Below are positions 26,460-37,342 of a stretch of DNA of 53,159 nucleotides, piece after piece. The stretch spans positions 1-53,159 of the forward strand of contig CAJXZM010000018.1 in NCBI GenBank assembly GCA_913063125.1, given 5' to 3'. The stretch is from an uncultured Gammaproteobacteria bacterium. GTDB taxonomy: Bacteria; Pseudomonadota; Gammaproteobacteria; Pseudomonadales; Ketobacteraceae. The notes beneath the pieces were generated by a model. The model searched no databases. It was not told the origin of the DNA and saw only the letters and a list, made by a program, of their open reading frames with translations. Both the position numbers and the translations under genes were made by a program. Each line of letters begins with the position of its first letter. The first letter of the stretch is position 1.

Positions 26460-27677
26460 CTATTCGACCATAGAGTGTTGCGCTAGATCCGACCATTCCA
26501 AGGCTTTTAAATAAATATCCCATAAATCTTCTGCTTCAAGGCCTTTCATTATTGCATGATCAAAGTCGCCTGCTTCATAAGCTACGACCAATCGTAATAC
26601 AGCACCAATATCACCACCACCTGTTAGTAACGCCAATTCCAGTTCGGCGGACAACGGCATTTGCTGCACCAGCTCTACAAGTGGCTTATCTAACAGCGCA
26701 TCCAACAAAGACAACAATCCTGCCGTAAAGTAACCACCACTAAACTGTCGATTAAGTTTTTCTGCAACTAACTCACACATCTTTCCGCGAACGATCGCGG
26801 TGACCAACAGCTCATTAGGTTTGTTATCCATTGCAGAAAATGCCAGCATTCCCGCCCAACGGCGCAGCTCATATGCCCCCAATATAACGATGGTATCAGT
26901 AATGGTTTTAATGGTTCGCGTCAAACCAAATGACGCAGAATTAACAACTCGGAGCAATTTATAAGACAATCGTGGATCTTGGCAAATAATACGTTCTACA
27001 CGTTCAATATCGTAATCATCCGTACTTAATTCCGCCAATAACGAAGCAACAACCATACCCGATGCAGGCACACTTTCCCCGGCCATCACATGGGGTTTGC
27101 ATAAAAAATATCCCTGAAAATAATCAAATCCCATTGTACGGTACAACTCAAACTCGTCATGAGTTTCGACTTTTTCCGCCAATAGCTTACCTTCAACATC
27201 TCCGACTAGGCGCAATTTTGCAACCTGCTCCTTAACGCCACTCACCCCCAAATCCATTACATCTAACTTAATAAAACTTGCCTTAGGAATTAACGGTTTC
27301 CATTCATCACTGTAAACAAAGTCATCCAATGCAACGCGATAACCCACATTAACAAGGTTTTTGACTTCCTGGATAACCTCTTCATTTACAAGGACATCTT
27401 CTAATATTTCAGGTATTAATAATTTTTGCAGCCCTTTCGGTAACTGACCCGACGTCAGAATATCTTGAGTAATATTAACCAACGCTGGGTGGCCACTGGT
27501 AATCTTTTCTAACCCTATTTCAGAAAATGCATTGACCAAAACCTGCATCGTCGCTTCGTTAGCATCCCCCATAGAAGCAGCATTATTCACCATACTTCCA
27601 CGGTATAACAACTCATACGCTACCACATTGAGATTGCGATCAAATACCGGTTGTCGAGCTAAATATACATCGGCCAT
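26460..27677 (-). CDS. EAL-HDOD signalling protein (YuxH type)
   Basis: A 405-residue cytoplasmic protein. Residues 1-200 are an EAL-like domain starting YLARQPVFDRNLNVVAYELL; the signature is YELLYRG instead of EAL. LAEKVETHDEF and GFDYFQGYFLCKP are preserved. Residues 205-400 are an HDOD domain with RVVNSASFGLTRTIKTITDT and LGAYELRRWA. In YuxH-type proteins the degraded EAL motif often means loss of cyclic-di-GMP hydrolysis and use as a binding or scaffold module. The end lies 2 bases from the hydantoinase stop (convergent). Confidence 0.9.
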   Translation of the reverse strand: MADVYLARQPVFDRNLNVVAYELLYRGSMVNNAASMGDANEATMQVLVNAFSEIGLEKITSGHPALVNITQDILTSGQLPKGLQKLLIPEILEDVLVNEEVIQEVKNLVNVGYRVALDDFVYSDEWKPLIPKASFIKLDVMDLGVSGVKEQVAKLRLVGDVEGKLLAEKVETHDEFELYRTMGFDYFQGYFLCKPHVMAGESVPASGMVVASLLAELSTDDYDIERVERIICQDPRLSYKLLRVVNSASFGLTRTIKTITDTIVILGAYELRRWAGMLAFSAMDNKPNELLVTAIVRGKMCELVAEKLNRQFSGGYFTAGLLSLLDALLDKPLVELVQQMPLSAELELALLTGGGDIGAVLRLVVAYEAGDFDHAIMKGLEAEDLWDIYLKALEWSDLAQHSMVE

Positions 27678-27853
27678 AAGCAGTTCTTAGGTAAATTGTC
27701 AGTTAATTACACATACACCACTGTTCAGTGTGGCAGATAATCACTATCCGTAAACCCAGGGGCGTTTATTTCATAAAGAAGAAGTCATCCATATCAAAAA
27801 AGAAGGCCAACTTACTGCGGTATAAAACCACCACAACCTTAACACCCAGACAC

Positions 27854-27891
27854 GACAAAGCCGTCATGAGTTGCCTCATGACGGCTTTGTC
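27854..27891 (-). terminator. Terminator of the rpmB-rpmG transcript
   Basis: A 17-base perfect stem (27854-27870 with 27875-27891) and a TTGC loop form a stable hairpin 35 bases after the rpmG stop. The T-run after it on the minus strand is weak. A bidirectional role with the upstream region of the EAL-HDOD gene is possible. Confidence 0.8.
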
Positions 27892-27925
27892 AGTAAATTA
27901 AGCTACTTAAACTACAAGCTAAAAC

Positions 27926-28081
27926 TTACTTAATTTTTGCTTCTTTAAACTCAACATGCTTACGAACAACGGGGTCGTATTTCTTAAACGCCATTTTCTC
28001 GGGCATGGTGCGCTTATTCTTATCAGTGGTGTAATAATAACCAGTACCAGCTGTTGAAACTAACTTTACTTTCTCTCGCAT
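27926..28081 (-). CDS. rpmG: Ribosomal protein L33
   Basis: A 51-residue protein, [20 protein letters not shown] followed by [19 protein letters not shown] and ending EFKEAKIK, the complete L33 of the large ribosomal subunit. There are no zinc-binding Cys pairs, so this is the zinc-independent form. It follows rpmB by 11 bases, the normal rpmB-rpmG operon. Confidence 0.97.
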   Translation of the reverse strand: MREKVKLVSTAGTGYYYTTDKNKRTMPEKMAFKKYDPVVRKHVEFKEAKIK

Positions 28082-28092
28082 AATCCTATTCC

Positions 28093-28329
28093 TTACACTT
28101 TCGCGCCGTTAGCACGGATGTCTTTAAGCACCTTATCGATACCAAGCTTATCGATAATACGCATACCTTTGGCTGAAACACGCAGTCTTACGAAACGCTT
28201 TTCACTTTCAACCCAGAAACGGTGGTGGTGCAAGTTAGGCTCAAAACGACGACGAGTCTTGTTATGAGCGTGCGATACATTATTTCCAGTTACGGGCCGC
28301 TTACCGGTAACCTGACAAACTTTAGCCAT
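28093..28329 (-). CDS. rpmB: Ribosomal protein L28
   Basis: A 78-residue large-subunit ribosomal protein. It starts [20 protein letters not shown] and contains [20 protein letters not shown], both diagnostic of L28. It has no Cys quartet, so it is the zinc-free type. It is first gene of the rpmB-rpmG operon, with radC upstream in the same direction, as in many gammaproteobacteria. Confidence 0.97.
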   Translation of the reverse strand: MAKVCQVTGKRPVTGNNVSHAHNKTRRRFEPNLHHHRFWVESEKRFVRLRVSAKGMRIIDKLGIDKVLKDIRANGAKV

Positions 28330-28485
28330 TCTTCAATCTCCAAATACTGGCAAAACAGCCCATACAATGGGTATAAACTGTGCAAGCCAGAAAGAAAATC
28401 CTGACTCACCTAAAATCGGGTGCGCCTTTATACCAGAACCCCATACTGATAGCAAACATTTCAACTTATATTGACGATGGTTTAA

Positions 28486-29160
28486 CTACAGAAGTCCACG
28501 CTCCGCAAAAGACACAACCTCGTCATCACCCACTATCATGTGGTCTAAGACCCGTACATCCACAAGATTTAGTGCTTTTACCAGCCTTTCAGTAATTTGT
28601 TTATCTGACTGGCTAGGTTCAGCAATACCTGACGGATGATTGTGGGCAAAAATCACAGCAGCAGCGTTAAAAGCCAAGGTTTGCTTCACTACTTCCCTTG
28701 GATATACGCTGGCACCATCAATCGTGCCGTAGAATAACTCTTTATAATCCAAAATTCGATGCTGATTATCCAAATACACACACGAAAACACTTCTTGTTG
28801 ATAAGCGCGCATTTTAGCTTTTAAAAATTGTTTGATTTTTTCAGGACTAGTAATTGCATCCCCGGCATTGATGCTTTTTTCCAAATACCGCTTTCCCACC
28901 TCCAAAGCTGCCTGCAACTGAACGTATTTCGCAGGCCCCATACCGTGAATCTTCGAGAATACCGCTAAATCCGCATCCAATAGCTGCCGTAAATCGCCAA
29001 ACTCGCTCAATAACTCTCTAGCAAGGTCTACCGCTGTCTTTCCAGGAACCCCTACCCGTAAAAAGATTGCCAGCAACTCTCCATCAGACAGGCTCCCCGG
29101 CCCCATCTGAAGCATCTTTTCACGGGGGCGCTCTTCCACAGGCCAATCCGTAATCGCCAT
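28486..29160 (-). CDS. radC: RadC family JAMM-domain protein
   Basis: A 224-residue protein with an N-terminal helix-hairpin-helix region ([20 protein letters not shown] and HGMGPAKY). The C-terminal JAMM metalloprotease-like domain shows the [14 protein letters not shown] zinc motif. The start at ATG 29160 ([16 protein letters not shown]) is the standard family start; the longer frame upstream adds an unlikely hydrophobic tail. The historical link to DNA repair is weak and its biochemical role is unsettled. It is divergent from coaBC. Confidence 0.94.
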   Translation of the reverse strand: MAITDWPVEERPREKMLQMGPGSLSDGELLAIFLRVGVPGKTAVDLARELLSEFGDLRQLLDADLAVFSKIHGMGPAKYVQLQAALEVGKRYLEKSINAGDAITSPEKIKQFLKAKMRAYQQEVFSCVYLDNQHRILDYKELFYGTIDGASVYPREVVKQTLAFNAAAVIFAHNHPSGIAEPSQSDKQITERLVKALNLVDVRVLDHMIVGDDEVVSFAERGLL

Positions 29161-29359
29161 TACCACTCTCCTTGTGATTATTCTTCTAAAAAAGTCTAAC
29201 AACAAAGACCTATCAGCCATAAATACCCTAAGTATTTTTGTACAAAAAAACATAAAATAACAAAAAAAATTAGCACTCAGGTTCACAAAGCATTATTGTT
29301 CATGGTAAACACTCACTAACCTCATAATAGGCAACACCAGGCAGGCGGATAACCGAACT

Positions 29360-30574
29360 ATGCAACGACTGACAAATAAACGTATCGTTTTAGGCGTAAC
29401 CGGGGGCATTGCGGCTTACAAAAGTGCAGAACTAATTCGACGTTTAATTGATGCTGGCGCAGAAGTCAGAGTTGTTATGACCAAAGCTGCTCAAGAATTT
29501 ATTACCCCATTAACACTACAAGCGTTATCCGGCAACCCTGTACACCTAGCACTGTTAGATACCGAAGCTGAAGCCGGCATGGGCCATATTGAACTTGCTC
29601 GCTGGGGTGACGCTTTACTCATCGCACCAGCAAGCGCTGATTTTATTGCCCGTTTAACCCACGGTCATGGCAACGACTTATTAACGACCCTATGCCTTGC
29701 TGCACGTTGTCCTATTCATATTGCCCCAGCAATGAATCAGGGCATGTGGGCTTCTACCGCGAATCAAAACAACATACAGCAACTAGAAACTAACGGTATC
29801 CATCTTATTGGGCCGAGTTCTGGCTACCAGGCATGCGGGGACATAGGCCTTGGACGGATGTCAGAGCCCAATGATATTGCCCAAATTCTAGCCGACAGCT
29901 TTCTAACCGGTAGCCTCACAGGAATTCGTGTTGTCATCACAGCAGGGCCAACACGAGAAGCTATCGACCCAGTTCGTTATATCAGCAACCATAGCTCTGG
30001 AAAAATGGGTTTTGCATTAGCCGAAGCTGCTCGGGATGCAGGTGCCAACGTCACCTTAATCGCTGGCCCCGTGAACCTCGCAACACCTGGTCGTGTTAAC
30101 CGCATCAATGTAATCAGTGCAAAAGACATGTTGGCAGCGACAACAGAGCTCCTTGATACCCTTTCTCTTAGCAAAAACCCGGTCATTTTTATTGGTACCG
30201 CAGCCGTTGCCGATTATCGCCCGGACACCAGTGCCACTCAAAAAATCAAAAAAACCCAAGGCAACCCCAACCTCACATTACAACTGATTGAAAATCCAGA
30301 TATTATTGCCGCCGTTGCACAACGAATACCCAAACCATTTACCGTTGGTTTTGCTGCTGAAACACAAAATGTATTGGACTACGCCAATGATAAAATCTCA
30401 CGTAAGAATCTCGACATGATCGTCGCAAACGATGTGAGCAATAAAGACATCGGTTTTAATAGCGACCTTAATGCGGTCACCATTATTTGGCCCGAAGGAA
30501 ATAAAACCATTGATATTGCCAGTAAGCCCATAATTGCTAGTGCGATCATTCAACAGATCAGCCTACAACTATAA
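29360..30574 (+). CDS. coaBC: Phosphopantothenoylcysteine decarboxylase/synthetase
   Basis: A 404-residue bifunctional CoA-synthesis enzyme. The N-terminal CoaC flavoprotein half begins VLGVTGGIAAYKSAELIRRL and has the substrate-binding APAMNQGMW motif. The C-terminal CoaB half begins VVITAGPTREAIDPVRYISN and contains AAVADYRPD. It joins pantothenate phosphate to cysteine and decarboxylates the product. The window also holds coaD. In Pseudomonas-like genomes dut lies between this gene and algC; here it is missing. Confidence 0.96.
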   Translation: MQRLTNKRIVLGVTGGIAAYKSAELIRRLIDAGAEVRVVMTKAAQEFITPLTLQALSGNPVHLALLDTEAEAGMGHIELARWGDALLIAPASADFIARLTHGHGNDLLTTLCLAARCPIHIAPAMNQGMWASTANQNNIQQLETNGIHLIGPSSGYQACGDIGLGRMSEPNDIAQILADSFLTGSLTGIRVVITAGPTREAIDPVRYISNHSSGKMGFALAEAARDAGANVTLIAGPVNLATPGRVNRINVISAKDMLAATTELLDTLSLSKNPVIFIGTAAVADYRPDTSATQKIKKTQGNPNLTLQLIENPDIIAAVAQRIPKPFTVGFAAETQNVLDYANDKISRKNLDMIVANDVSNKDIGFNSDLNAVTIIWPEGNKTIDIASKPIIASAIIQQISLQL

Positions 30575-30720
30575 ACACTGCTAAGCTTCTAACTAAGCGT
30601 CTAAGTAGCCGCCAACAATAAACACCTCAATACAGACCGACAGATACAAAAAAGATACAAACAAACAGCACGTTATAAACGATAGCTATCACATAACCCC
30701 ATCAGGCATCAGGAACAACA

Positions 30721-33423
30721 ATGGGATTGTTTAAAAAGAAAAGTAACCAAGTCGACGATGTTCAAAAGCAAAATGAACCATCAACGCCCACCAACCCCGC
30801 GTTGAAAGCACAAAAATTCTCGTTATTTGTCAAATTCGCTCCTAGCATATTCGGGAGCGCCATTACTGTCATTGCCTGCGCGGGTGCACTATATTATTTG
30901 CTAGCAATCCAAGCCGCACAGCAAAATAACGAAATAGTGGGCAAAAGTATTGCTAAATCTTATAGTGAATACATTTCTCAGCAGCTATTCGTATTAAATA
31001 CATCCCTTGAAACATTCAGCCAACAACCCAAATTAACGGATGCCATTACCGCCAAGGATACCAAAGAGCTATCAAAGATCCTACGTGAAGCAAAGAAGGT
31101 TTTACCCTTTATCGCCAACATTCACATTTACCCAAAAGGCAAAGCCAAAAAGGATGCCTCTAGCACGCCGCCTGTTAGCTTTGCTCAATTAGATATGATT
31201 CGCCGGGCAGAAAAAAACAAATCCCCCGCCCCTGAAGTACATTCCCAAAACAAAGTACGTTATTTAAACTACGCGACCCCCATCAAAAAAAATAACAAAA
31301 CCATTGGCAGCTTATTGGTGAATTTTCGCTTACAAGATATTTTATCTGTTATACCGGAACTGGATGCAGATGCAGGTTACATTGAAATTGCTCAACAATT
31401 TGATAACAACAAACCACAAGTAATACATAAAAGCGGCAATGTGAAATTCAAAAATGGCCCAGGCATATCAATCCCATCAGGTAATGGGTATTGGATCGCC
31501 ATTTATTACCCCTCAAATATTATTAACTCGACGGATACCCTTACTCCCATTATCGCCTCTATTGTTGCTGTCAGCACAGTCATTGCGCTTGCTTTAAGCT
31601 TGCTCTCACTAATGCTGGTGAGTAAAGCACTCGAATCCAACGCAACGCGATTAACCAGTGCGTTTAATGCAATGACATCACATGAAAAACATAATGCAAC
31701 ATTTTCCCTTAGTATATTCACATCACTACACCAAACCATTGAACGCCTATTCCAAGATTATGATTCTCACATGCGCCACACAGCGCTAAAAAACAAAGAT
31801 ACCAACGCTCAGAAAAAAAATAACGATTTTGACGCTGACTTTCAGGACAGTGATGTATTGGATATTGATATCTCAGACGATGATACAAACCTTATGGGAG
31901 GGGCTGAATCAGATGATGATAATCCTTTAGCTATGATTGACGAAGACCCTGACATGATGGACTTGGATGACTTGGGGCTGGATGAAGTTGACCTTGCTGA
32001 GGGTTCAACTGAAGAAACCCTATCAACCGAAGGTATGGACATTAGTAGTGAAAGTGTACCTGCGGAGATTTTTAGAGCTTACGATATTCGAGGCATCATT
32101 AACCAAAACCTCAATGAGAATATCGCCAACATGATTGGTATGGCGATTGGCAGCGAAGCACAAAGCCAAGGTCAAACAAGTATTATTGTTGCTAGAGACG
32201 GACGGCTTTCCAGCCCTGAACTCTCTCAGGCTCTTATTCAAGGGCTAATTACCAGCGGCATGAAAGTGATTGATATTGGTCTTGTGCCTACCCCTGTATT
32301 GTATTTTGCCACTCATACGCTCGGTAGCCAATCCGGCGTAATGGTAACCGGCAGCCACAACCCCGCCAACTACAACGGCTTTAAAGTGGTTATAGCCAAC
32401 CAAGCCCTTGCCAACGAGCAGATTCAAGGCTTAAAACAACGCATTGATAACGGCCAGCTATCTCAAGGAGAGGGCACCTACGAACAAGCAGACATCAGCG
32501 CTGACTACCTCGACCGTATTACCAATGATGTTGTTCTTGCAAAACCTATGAAAATTGTGATTGATTGTGGGAACGGTGCAACTGGTAATTTGGCACCCAC
32601 CTTATTAGACACCTTAGGCTGCACTGTACTAACACTTAATAGAGAAATAGACGGGAACTTCCCCAACCATCACCCTGATCCAAGCAAGCCTGAAAACTTA
32701 CAACAACTTATTGATACCGTACAAAAAGAAGGCGCGGAACTTGGCATTGCTTACGATGGCGATGGCGACCGGCTCGGTGTTGTTACTCCCGATGGAAAAA
32801 TAATCTGGCCCGATAGATTACTAATGCTATATGCCAAAGATTTGCTATCACGGAACCCTGGGGCAGATATATTATACGATGTAAAATGCACTCGAGATAT
32901 TGCCGAACTGGTCAGCAACATGGGTGGCAGGGCCATCATGTGTGAAACAGGACACTCTTTGGTAAAAGCAAAAATGCGTGAAACAGGTGCCGTTGTTGGT
33001 GGCGAGTTTAGCGGTCACATTTTCTTTAACGATCGCTGGTATGGCTTTGATGATGCCCTTTATAGCACCGCTAGGCTATTAGAAATACTATCCATGGAGC
33101 CCATTGATGTCGTAGATGTATTTGCCGAATTTCCAGAAAAATCCAGCACACCTGAAATACAAATCCCCGTGCCTGAAAGCGAAAAATTTGATATTGTACG
33201 CCGCATTCAAGAACAAGCGCACTTCCCTAACGGAAATATCATTACCCTCGATGGCATTCGTGTAGACTTCGCTGACTCATGGGGGTTATTACGTGCATCA
33301 AATACAACACCCAACTTAGTAGCTCGCTTTGAAGCCGATGACGACGAAGCATTAGCCAACGTGAAATCAATCTTTAGAGAACAAATATTACAAGTACAAC
33401 CCAGCATTTCATTACCATTTTAG
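30721..33423 (+). CDS. algC: Phosphomannomutase/phosphoglucomutase with membrane N-terminal extension
   Basis: A 900-residue protein, about twice the classic AlgC length. Residues 445-900 are the alpha-D-phosphohexomutase: FRAYDIRGI, the phosphoserine loop TGSHNPANYNG (S545), the metal loop DGDGDR (679-684) and the sugar-binding GEFSGH. It interconverts mannose- or glucose-1- and 6-phosphates for exopolysaccharide and LPS. Residues 41-63 and about 275-298 are membrane helices enclosing a periplasmic sensor-like domain of some 210 residues. An Asp-rich linker (from 370 to 440) follows. Long AlgC forms of this layout exist in Pseudomonadales; the role of the extension is unknown to me. Confidence 0.92.
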   Translation: MGLFKKKSNQVDDVQKQNEPSTPTNPALKAQKFSLFVKFAPSIFGSAITVIACAGALYYLLAIQAAQQNNEIVGKSIAKSYSEYISQQLFVLNTSLETFSQQPKLTDAITAKDTKELSKILREAKKVLPFIANIHIYPKGKAKKDASSTPPVSFAQLDMIRRAEKNKSPAPEVHSQNKVRYLNYATPIKKNNKTIGSLLVNFRLQDILSVIPELDADAGYIEIAQQFDNNKPQVIHKSGNVKFKNGPGISIPSGNGYWIAIYYPSNIINSTDTLTPIIASIVAVSTVIALALSLLSLMLVSKALESNATRLTSAFNAMTSHEKHNATFSLSIFTSLHQTIERLFQDYDSHMRHTALKNKDTNAQKKNNDFDADFQDSDVLDIDISDDDTNLMGGAESDDDNPLAMIDEDPDMMDLDDLGLDEVDLAEGSTEETLSTEGMDISSESVPAEIFRAYDIRGIINQNLNENIANMIGMAIGSEAQSQGQTSIIVARDGRLSSPELSQALIQGLITSGMKVIDIGLVPTPVLYFATHTLGSQSGVMVTGSHNPANYNGFKVVIANQALANEQIQGLKQRIDNGQLSQGEGTYEQADISADYLDRITNDVVLAKPMKIVIDCGNGATGNLAPTLLDTLGCTVLTLNREIDGNFPNHHPDPSKPENLQQLIDTVQKEGAELGIAYDGDGDRLGVVTPDGKIIWPDRLLMLYAKDLLSRNPGADILYDVKCTRDIAELVSNMGGRAIMCETGHSLVKAKMRETGAVVGGEFSGHIFFNDRWYGFDDALYSTARLLEILSMEPIDVVDVFAEFPEKSSTPEIQIPVPESEKFDIVRRIQEQAHFPNGNIITLDGIRVDFADSWGLLRASNTTPNLVARFEADDDEALANVKSIFREQILQVQPSISLPF

Positions 33424-33464
33424 CGAATTTATAATTAACAGACCTCGACTCAAGTAGCAGTTAA

Positions 33465-34364
<900 letters not shown>

Positions 34365-34380
34365 CCAGCGACACCGTACT

Positions 34381-34977
34381 ATGCAAAACCCAACGCAAAA
34401 GGTCTCTCGTAAAGACCAAATACTTCAAGCCCTTGCCGCCATGTTAGAAGCCTCGCCTGGAGGCAGAATAACAACCGCTGCACTAGCCAAAGAAGTCGGC
34501 GTATCAGAAGCAGCCCTATATCGACATTTCCCAAGCAAAGCAAAGATGTTCGAGGGGCTAATCCTCTTTATTGAGGAGTCCATTTTTTCTCGGGTGTCGT
34601 TAATTCTTAAAGAAGAGATACCTGCACTAGAGCAATGCCAGCAGATGTTACATTTGTTATTAACCTTTGCTGAGCGTAACCCCGGCATCACCCGCATACT
34701 CACAGGCGATGCCATCACAGGTGAATCTGACCGACTCAGGGAACGTATTATTCAGTTTTTCAATCGTTTTGAAACCCAACTCAAAACCACACTAAGAGAA
34801 GCAGAGATTAAGGAAGGTAAAAAAACGACGTTACCTGCTGGGCAAACTGCCAACCTCATTCTATCAACGGCAGAAGGACGTATTTACCAATATGTACGCA
34901 GCGGATTTGAGCGCAAACCCACCGATAATTGGGATGCACAATGGGGCCTATTATCACAAGTGCTGTTTATCAGATGA
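34381..34977 (+). CDS. slmA: Nucleoid occlusion factor SlmA
   Basis: A 198-residue TetR-fold protein that binds sites spread over the chromosome and blocks FtsZ assembly over the nucleoid. The HTH reads RITTAALAKEVGVSEAALYR followed by HFPSKAKMFEGLI. FIEESIFSRV and RILTGDAITGESDRLRERI are SlmA-specific segments. The position between argB and pyrE agrees with the dut-slmA-pyrE neighbourhood of enterobacteria. Confidence 0.94.
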   Translation: MQNPTQKVSRKDQILQALAAMLEASPGGRITTAALAKEVGVSEAALYRHFPSKAKMFEGLILFIEESIFSRVSLILKEEIPALEQCQQMLHLLLTFAERNPGITRILTGDAITGESDRLRERIIQFFNRFETQLKTTLREAEIKEGKKTTLPAGQTANLILSTAEGRIYQYVRSGFERKPTDNWDAQWGLLSQVLFIR

Positions 34978-35011
34978 TGTAAATAGCAGCACTAAAACAA
35001 AAAAACAAGAG

Positions 35012-35057
35012 AGCAGGGGCCGACGCATTTGCAAAGACGGTTACTTCCGCCCCTGCT
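35012..35057 (+). terminator. Possible slmA terminator overlapping the convergent gene's 3' end
   Basis: AGCAGGGGC (35012-35020) and GCCCCTGCT (35049-35057) are perfect 9-base inverted copies with a 28-base loop. The stretch TAATCAATATTTTTAAT follows. The long loop makes the assignment uncertain. Confidence 0.35.
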
Positions 35058-35667
35058 TAATCAATATTTTTAATCGCTCAATATCTTTAGCGTAAGATTC
35101 ACGAACCGCTAATTTCTCTTCTTCTTTCTCTGCGTTAGTTTCTTCTAATTTAATGATTTGACGATCAAAACGTTCAATTTTTTCTAGCAGGCGTTCTCCA
35201 ACACTTTTCCCCGCACGCTCCTTAGCAGCTGCTTGCTCTTGGCTCACATCATATTCTGAACGCAGACGCATAATATTACTTTGATTGATGCTAATCATCA
35301 CATCCAGTGCTTCAATCTTTCTCTCTCTAGCACGCTCCGCATCCTCGGGGTTACTGAAAATAGTTAGCAACCGTTGATCCGCTTTTTTCTGCAAAGCCTC
35401 TTGCAACACCCTTTGCTTACGCTCACCCTTACTACCATCTCTCAAGGTGATTTCTTCTTCCGTTAACTCTCGAGGCACCACCTTAATCAGCTGACCTCTA
35501 CGGTTCAGTATGCTATAGCCTCTGGATATCAATTCAGGAGGAATGCGGTCATTAAGTACAACACGGCCCTGCGCATCATTATATCGATACAACTTACCAG
35601 GTTCAGCGTAAGCGGCAGAAGAAAGCAAACCAAACATCGCTACATATAATGCGAGCTTTCGGAGCAT
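35041..35667 (-). CDS. Exported DUF4124-domain coiled-coil protein
   Basis: A 208-residue protein. The signal peptide (LRKLALYVAMFGLLSSAAYA) is followed by GKLYRYNDAQGRVVLNDRIP, the DUF4124 core. The remaining 130 residues are charged and rich in Glu, Arg and Lys, with heptad-like spacing (EKIERFDRQIIKLEETNAEK), suggesting a periplasmic coiled coil. I choose ATG 35667, which has GAAGGTAA upstream; an in-frame ATG at 35685 is an alternative. The role is unknown; DUF4124 proteins are common exported proteins of gammaproteobacteria. Confidence 0.8.
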   Translation of the reverse strand: MLRKLALYVAMFGLLSSAAYAEPGKLYRYNDAQGRVVLNDRIPPELISRGYSILNRRGQLIKVVPRELTEEEITLRDGSKGERKQRVLQEALQKKADQRLLTIFSNPEDAERARERKIEALDVMISINQSNIMRLRSEYDVSQEQAAAKERAGKSVGERLLEKIERFDRQIIKLEETNAEKEEEKLAVRESYAKDIERLKILIKQGRK

Positions 35668-35832
35668 AGAATAATTTACCTTCATAACCAATAACGACAT
35701 TAATAATAAGAATAGCAACGTATTTCAAGAATCATACCGTATTTTAGACGTCAAAAGCAGGAAACAGTTCATACCCCTAACCCCGACTAGAATCACGACA
35801 CATCAACTGCCCTGTATTTAACATCACATTAA

Positions 35833-36486
35833 CTAAATACCGTACTTCTCTCGATACGCCTGAATATTCTGCAAATGTTGGTCATATTCGCCTTTTTCAT
35901 TCTCAATAGACGCCAAATACTCCGTTACCTGGGCAAGCGTTACCACGCTTACCACCGGGATACCAAAGTCACGCTCAACTTCCTGAATAGCGGACAATTC
36001 ACCCTTACCACGCTCCTGACGGTCCAATGCTACCAACACACCCGCAGACCTAGCATCCGTCAGGGCAATAATCGCCATGACCTCCCGAATTGCCGTTCCC
36101 GCAGTAATAACATCATCAATAATCAGCACATCGCCTTCTAAGGGAGCACCCACTAAAGAGCCACCTTCACCGTGGGCTTTAGCCTCTTTACGGTTAAAGC
36201 ACCAGGGTACATCCATATCATGACTATCAGCCAAAGCAATAGCAGCTGCTGATGCAATAGGAATACCCTTGTAAGCAGGGCCAAAAAGAACGTCAAAAGT
36301 TACCCCTGACTCTTTTATCGCCTCTGCGTAATATCGCCCCAACTTTGCCAACGCCAACCCGCTATTAAACAAACCCGCATTAAAGAAATACGGGCTAATA
36401 CGGCCAGACTTTAGAGTGAACTCCCCAAAGCGTAATACGCCTTGGGATATGGCAAACTCAATAAACTCTTTTTGATAAGCTTTCAT
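35833..36486 (-). CDS. pyrE: Orotate phosphoribosyltransferase
   Basis: A 217-residue enzyme converting orotate and PRPP to OMP in pyrimidine synthesis. The PRPP-binding motif is [16 protein letters not shown], near residues 122-137. [13 protein letters not shown] and [11 protein letters not shown] are typical substrate segments. The start at ATG 36486 ([15 protein letters not shown]) is the standard one; the longer frame from 36522 would nearly touch rph. It lies 39 bases after rph in the same direction, the classic rph-pyrE arrangement. Confidence 0.97.
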   Translation of the reverse strand: MKAYQKEFIEFAISQGVLRFGEFTLKSGRISPYFFNAGLFNSGLALAKLGRYYAEAIKESGVTFDVLFGPAYKGIPIASAAAIALADSHDMDVPWCFNRKEAKAHGEGGSLVGAPLEGDVLIIDDVITAGTAIREVMAIIALTDARSAGVLVALDRQERGKGELSAIQEVERDFGIPVVSVVTLAQVTEYLASIENEKGEYDQHLQNIQAYREKYGI

Positions 36487-36525
36487 CGTTATACTCTTAC
36501 TTTCTATCTTACTTGCGCCCAAAAC

Positions 36526-37242
36526 TTACCAACCAAGCGCTTCTTGTTGTAACTGAACCAATTCCTTGATGCCTTTCTCTGCAAGATCCATCATCGAATT
36601 CATTTCATCGCGGCTGAACTCATCGGCTTCGGCAGTACCTTGAACCTCAACAAAACCACCGTGCTGAGTCATTACCACATTCATATCAGTGTCAGCATTA
36701 GAATCTTCAGGATAATCAAGATCCAATACAGGCTCACCTTTATAAACACCAACAGATACCGCAGCAACTAGACGCTGCAAGGGGTCCTGCTTGATTTTTT
36801 TATTATTCAACATCCACGTCAACGCATCAACCAATGCCACACAACCACCGGTAATCGACGCCGTACGTGTACCACCGTCCGCTTGAATCACATCACAATC
36901 GATAGTAATGGTATTTTCGCCCAACATTTTCAAATCAACCGCCGCACGTAAAGAACGTGCCACCAATCGACTGATTTCCAGCGTACGACCACTTTGCTTA
37001 CCGCGCGCAGCTTCTCGATTCATACGAGAATTCGTAGAACGTGGCAACATACCGTATTCAGCAGTAACCCACCCTTTGCCTGTGCCTTTTAAAAACCGAG
37101 GAACGCCATCGGTAGCACTAGCAGTACAAATTACTTTGGTATTACCAAACTCAATCAATACGGACCCTTCAGCATGGCACGTATAGTTACGGGTAATTTT
37201 TACATCTCTTAGTTGGTCTGGGCTTCTACCGCTAGGTCGCAT
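36526..37242 (-). CDS. rph: Ribonuclease PH
   Basis: A 238-residue phosphorolytic 3'-5' exoribonuclease that trims tRNA 3' ends. It begins [20 protein letters not shown]. The phosphate-binding region includes [20 protein letters not shown], and [15 protein letters not shown] is another family block. Length is normal. It is upstream of pyrE and is separated by 100 bases from the divergent nitrate-assimilation genes. Confidence 0.97.
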   Translation of the reverse strand: MRPSGRSPDQLRDVKITRNYTCHAEGSVLIEFGNTKVICTASATDGVPRFLKGTGKGWVTAEYGMLPRSTNSRMNREAARGKQSGRTLEISRLVARSLRAAVDLKMLGENTITIDCDVIQADGGTRTASITGGCVALVDALTWMLNNKKIKQDPLQRLVAAVSVGVYKGEPVLDLDYPEDSNADTDMNVVMTQHGGFVEVQGTAEADEFSRDEMNSMMDLAEKGIKELVQLQQEALGW

Positions 37243-37299
37243 AGTTAAATCCTAAATACAGGGGGAGGAATAAAGGCCGTAGTATACCTGTTCTTAACG

Positions 37300-37305
37300 T
37301 ATAAT
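37300..37305 (+). promoter_or_regulatory. Possible -10 box of the nitrate-assimilation operon
   Basis: TATAAT lies 38 bases before the start of the flavoprotein gene. No good -35 match is found 17 bases upstream (CCGTAG), so an activator would be needed. No sigma-54 (NtrC-type) promoter was found. Confidence 0.3.
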
Positions 37306-37342
37306 AGAGCGATAAATTGCCCCAACATGGTTTTCAGAATCT

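Noticed and set aside
27689-27850. Small gene between the EAL-HDOD gene and rpmG
   Set aside because: No frame with a ribosome-binding site or protein-like sequence was found.
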